64,000 nt of DNA from Camillea tinctor (taxonomy: Eukaryota; Ascomycota; Sordariomycetes; Xylariales; Xylariaceae). Below are positions 60,474 through 64,000 of this stretch, one piece after another (position 1 is the stretch's first letter; each line of letters opens with the position of its first letter). The translations under genes were made by a program, and so were the position numbers. The stretch lies in contig MU394118.1 of NCBI GenBank assembly GCA_022578605.1, positions 62,001 to 126,000 of the forward strand, in the 5' to 3' direction. The notes below the pieces were generated by a model. It saw only the letters and a program-made list of their open reading frames with translations. It was not told the DNA's origin and made no database searches.

Positions 60474-62455
60474 AAGTAAGAATCGTGGCAGTGGGAATGG
60501 TAATGGCCGTTCCGTATACCCGGATGGATCGGTTAAGAGAGTAAGATGGAAGTATATATGTTAACAGCACTTAACTTAGAAAAATACATGGAAACTCGCT
60601 TGTGTGCCCACCTATGAGGCATGAGAAGGCATCGGTTTAGCAGTGAATTCATACACGAGGGTCTACGAATAGCTTCTCGTGACCCGAGAAGAATAAAGGA
60701 TTGTCCGACTGACAAAACACCAGTTCCTGACTCCACATAAACCTAGGGATACTAGCAAACGAAATCTGCATATTACTGAAAACATGTTACCGTTGTTGGG
60801 AGTTTCGGGGCGTAGGACTAAGGAGTACAAGGCAAGACATGCACCAAAAGGCCGTTTCTATGTATCAGGCAGGGTATCGTAAGGTAGGTAAATGCAGTTC
60901 TCGTATCTCATTTGATAGAGTTATTGTTTAATGGATTTTATACTAGGTGCGTCGTTACAAAGGCCTGCGGTATACATCATAGATCTTAGACGAATGCAGT
61001 GCAAGCACGAGAAACCTACTATAAGCTGACAGATCAAGGCTCAAACATCATGGGATGCTATAAAGGCATTTCGAGCCTCAATATTGCCTAACTTTGCAGA
61101 GAAGCCGATATCTTAGCAACACAGGAACTCCTCATCTGACGGCATTCTTCAAACATTTTCACACTTGGCCCTTTGCGTTGTATACTAGAAGTTACGGTGT
61201 GTAGGACAGGGGAGGACAGGGCAGTGCATTTTCCCTTAGTGGATCGAAGAAGCCATTCCAACATATGAGGCGTAACATCATAGATACTAAGACAAAACTC
61301 TTACCGAAAGGTTCAATAGGTACCCCGTGATAATGTACGCCTCGTGATTCTTCACTCAGCTAACAGGCCTCGTGATAACTATATCACGCCCAAAATGTGC
61401 TCCCGTAATCCGCCTTGCCGTCTTACCTGCGTTGTAAGCGTATATAGTGTAGAGTTAAATAGTAGTCAGGAGCTATGCGAACATAATTACGACAAGTCTA
61501 AACGATGTATCTATCGCATCATCTAACCACGATTTAGACAGTCTATGATAAGCAAGTTATAGGACTATGTAACTGGCTCGCAGTTTGTTGAATGTGATAA
61601 AATTAACTTTATGCTGTCTATATTAATATGCCGATCTTATCGAATATTATTGTTTCAGAACCTAATACTCATGAGACCCGCTAAGGCACAATGACTCTGG
61701 GTCCCGAATACCAGAGTATACGTAGTGTAGGTAGTGTAGGTAGTGTAGGTAGTGTAGGTAGTGTAGGTAGTGTAGGTAGTGTAGGTAATCTACCTAAAGT
61801 AAGCCCACCTAATACCCATGTGTCAATGTGTACTACAAATCATGGCATGGCATGACTTGTGCATGGAGTTCCTATACCTTTAGTCATCACGAACCATACT
61901 TTCTCTCTTGCACTAAGCTAGGTCTAAGCGTATTTTTAAAGTAATAATGGCTCAACCATTAGTAGCCCAGTTTCAGTCTAATTTAAGTAGGCTACCCTAG
62001 TACTCGGGCGTAGATCCTTGACATAGTTAGGTTACACGACTGGTCCCGAGAATATGGTTCTCCTCTTTCCCCTCACTTTGACATTCACTCGTGTGTATAA
62101 GTGAAAAGGGGGATAGTATTACTAGGCAGTTAATATGTAGTATTACGATTTCTCTGCGCTCTATACCCATGATATTGGGCTATTTTCTACTAATTCTATT
62201 GGGTCGATAAAACCAAGAAAACATCTAAACCGATACTACATAGTGTACATATAGGGGAAAGTCTAAGCGATGCCTGTTATCTAGCATCGTGACAATATGA
62301 GTGCCTTGATTCTAAAATTTCATGTAAGGAAAAATAAAATAAAGAAACCCCTGGATACATATTCCTGGCCATACCTAATGTTAACTAAAGGGCGTCATGA
62401 TACATTGTTTAAAGTGATAGTTTCCACATCTCAAATTTCGTAGTGATATCCATCC
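60474..62455. other. 2-kb intergenic AT-rich region
   Basis: The 3' flanks of two convergent genes. Apart from the tandem repeat at 61722-61784, I see no gene or RNA. Frames are short and stop-rich. Confidence 0.6.
61722..61784. repeat. 9-base tandem repeat (GTAGTGTAG), 7 exact copies
   Basis: Seven identical head-to-tail units of GTAGTGTAG span 63 bases and then break into GTAATCTACC. It is a minisatellite without spacers, so not a CRISPR array. Confidence 0.95.
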
Positions 62456-63541
62456 CTAAAAGGCAATAGTAGGGGCTATGAGGACATATTCCGAGAACAG
62501 CCCCGCCGCGATCGACCCCCCAGCAAGCCAGAATCCATATCGGAACCACCACCAGCAGCTTGCGGAGTCTTTCAGTTTCACGCTAGAGATCATAGCTCCT
62601 AGCGACAGGGCCGAGCCGCCTCCAGCAATAAGGAAGAACTGGAACCCCATCCTCTCCAGGTTGCCCACGGTGTACAGCAGGGAGATCATGCAGCTCAGGA
62701 CGAGCCACAGGAGCGTCTTCGTGTGATCCCTGAACAGAACGGCGATACTTTTGAGCCCGACCCTGAGGTCGTCCTTGAGATCCTGGTGCGCGTAGATCGT
62801 GTCGTAGATGATAGTCCAGAAGATGCTTGCGATGAAGAGGCAAGCGATCGACGGCTGCACTTCGAACCCATCGGCCTCATCATGATCCCCGAACGGGCCG
62901 CCTGTGAAGGGCTGCAGGCCCATGCTGCAGGACCCCATAATGATGCCCCAGGCCAGGCAAAAGCCGAGCACAAACTGGGCGAGGTTCGTGTGCCGCTTGG
63001 CCCAGGGGTAGTAGGTCGTGCCGATGATGTTGGGCACAGCGTAGATAGCGCTACCGGACGGCATGAGCAGCAAGAAGGCAGCGGCACCAAGGCCCTGGGA
63101 CATAGTGAACAGGAAGGCGGCTCGAGGGGTAACGGCGCCCCGGGGTATGGGACGGCCGCTCGTGCGCGCGATGGACTTGTCGATGGGGGCATCCACGAGG
63201 TCGTTCCACCCGTGCGCCGCGTTAGAGAAGAAGAAGCTGCCCCCGAACATGACGGCGCACGCCCGCAGCACCTGCGACACCGGGGACCGCTGGATCACCG
63301 CCGCCAGCACGATCCCGAAGAAGTGGGGGAAGTAGATGAGGAACAGCGCCGCGGGCGGGCTTAACCGAGCCAGCTGCACGTACGGTACCCACGACGCGGG
63401 CAGACGCCCGACCCATCCCCCGGCGTGGCCGCCGCCGTACTGCTGTGCGAGACCGGTATTTTGAAACTCATCGCTAGCAAGGGCTTTCTTCATACGGTTG
63501 CCATTCCCGTTGGCCGCTGTTTTTGATATTGTTCTGCTCAT
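62456..63541 (-). CDS. UbiA-family aromatic prenyltransferase
   Basis: A single exon of 361 residues. Eight to nine hydrophobic helices follow a polar 50-residue N-terminus. The first Asp-rich motif NDLVDAPID (Asn113, Asp114, Asp117, Asp121) continues into ARTSGRPIPRGAVTP. The second is DTIYAHQDLKDD (Asp247, Asp254, Asp257-258). Both bind Mg-diphosphate of the prenyl donor. COQ2 (4-hydroxybenzoate polyprenyltransferase) has the same fold but normally a clear mitochondrial presequence, which I do not see. The motif style RPIPRGAVT and YYPWAKRHTNLAQFVLGF recalls fungal meroterpenoid enzymes. The protein sits in a membrane. A natural-product role or a COQ2 role both remain possible. The gene is strongly GC-rich compared with its surroundings. 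Confidence 0.88.
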   Translation of the reverse strand: MSRTISKTAANGNGNRMKKALASDEFQNTGLAQQYGGGHAGGWVGRLPASWVPYVQLARLSPPAALFLIYFPHFFGIVLAAVIQRSPVSQVLRACAVMFGGSFFFSNAAHGWNDLVDAPIDKSIARTSGRPIPRGAVTPRAAFLFTMSQGLGAAAFLLLMPSGSAIYAVPNIIGTTYYPWAKRHTNLAQFVLGFCLAWGIIMGSCSMGLQPFTGGPFGDHDEADGFEVQPSIACLFIASIFWTIIYDTIYAHQDLKDDLRVGLKSIAVLFRDHTKTLLWLVLSCMISLLYTVGNLERMGFQFFLIAGGGSALSLGAMISSVKLKDSASCWWWFRYGFWLAGGSIAAGLFSEYVLIAPTIAF

Positions 63542-64000
63542 GGCTGGCTGGCTGGCTGGTTTGGTTGGGCGGTAAGGGACAGGTTATCAGAAGAGACGAA
63601 GACGTGCTCGATACGCTAGGAGAAGAAGAAAGCAACCCTAACCATCTAATTAGGTAGGTAGAGGCAGATTGTCTGTGTCCGCATACACGCAACGTACGTA
63701 TGTTGGGTAGATAATGAAACCAATACTACTTACCGACCGCTTGGAAGGGGAACGGGCTTATAGGGAAACTATACCACGGTATCCAAGGCTGCTGCTACAC
63801 TGCTATACTGTATGAGGAGGTGGGTACGGGATCTCCTTCGTGTCCGCCGTTGACCGACCATGCATTTGGGCTCCTCCCATCCCCCTGGTTCTCAGACCCT
63901 GCCTCGACAAGTTTTTTAGTTCTCGGCGTGTCCTAAAAGCCTAGTGTAGCGCACATGCAATCTTTAACGGGATAACGCTCCCCCGGGATAGTGCCCCCCG
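63542..64000. other. promoter of the prenyltransferase, to window edge
   Basis: It contains a short GGCT repeat just upstream of the start codon (63543-63559) and otherwise anonymous sequence. No gene is visible before the edge. What lies beyond would show whether the prenyltransferase belongs to a cluster. Confidence 0.55.

Noticed and set aside
61722..61784. Possible CRISPR array
   Set aside because: The 9-base units are contiguous with no spacers, and the genome is eukaryotic.

Overview
The window is nuclear DNA of a filamentous ascomycete (Pezizomycotina, most likely Sordariomycetes). The evidence is short 50-100 base GT-AG introns in most genes, fungal-only families (fungal rhodopsin-like receptors, Zn2Cys6 regulator, Dal5-type permeases, AIM18), and gene islands separated by AT-rich, repeat-scarred DNA. 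I rebuilt 17 protein genes by hand from splice signals. Every multi-exon model comes out in frame from start to stop. I found no tRNA or rRNA genes and no CRISPR array.

Left part (1-34300), accessory and catabolic. A secreted heme-thiolate peroxygenase lies at 793-1862 (-). Module 1 follows: a full-length 5-oxoprolinase/hydantoinase (-, 3975-8506) diverging from a Dal5-type MFS permease (+, 9383-11280), then a Zn2Cys6 regulator (-, 11390-13154) that shares a divergent promoter with a sarcosine/fructosyl-amine oxidase-type flavoenzyme (+, 13950-15200). A secreted carboxylesterase (16078-17921) and a rhodopsin-like receptor (19434-20768) come next, then about 5 kb of AT-rich DNA with a small inverted-repeat element. 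Module 2 repeats the theme: an Ato/GPR1-family transporter (25797-27129) convergent with a second full-length 5-oxoprolinase/hydantoinase (27367-31696), which diverges from a second Dal5-type permease (32403-34262). All three divergent promoters contain a CGG-N7/8-CCG inverted repeat of the kind Zn2Cys6 dimers bind. The best reading is a two-module, nitrogen-linked system that imports and opens a cyclic amide such as 5-oxoproline or an N-methylhydantoin. This is inferred from gene families and layout only.

Right part (34700-64000), mostly housekeeping. Genes are adenylosuccinate synthetase (ADE12, 13 introns), an SDR oxidoreductase with an odd 3' splice site, a 67-residue membrane peptide, a dithiol glutaredoxin, a membrane-anchored BAG co-chaperone with no ATG at its apparent start, ribosomal protein uL13, mitochondrial AIM18, a second rhodopsin-like receptor, a secreted alpha/beta hydrolase and a UbiA prenyltransferase near the right edge.

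Sequence-quality note: the only assembly gap (Ns at 26827-26836) lies in an intron of the Ato transporter between two poly-C runs. The sequence after the gap is an error-rich second copy of the sequence before it, so that stretch should not be trusted.
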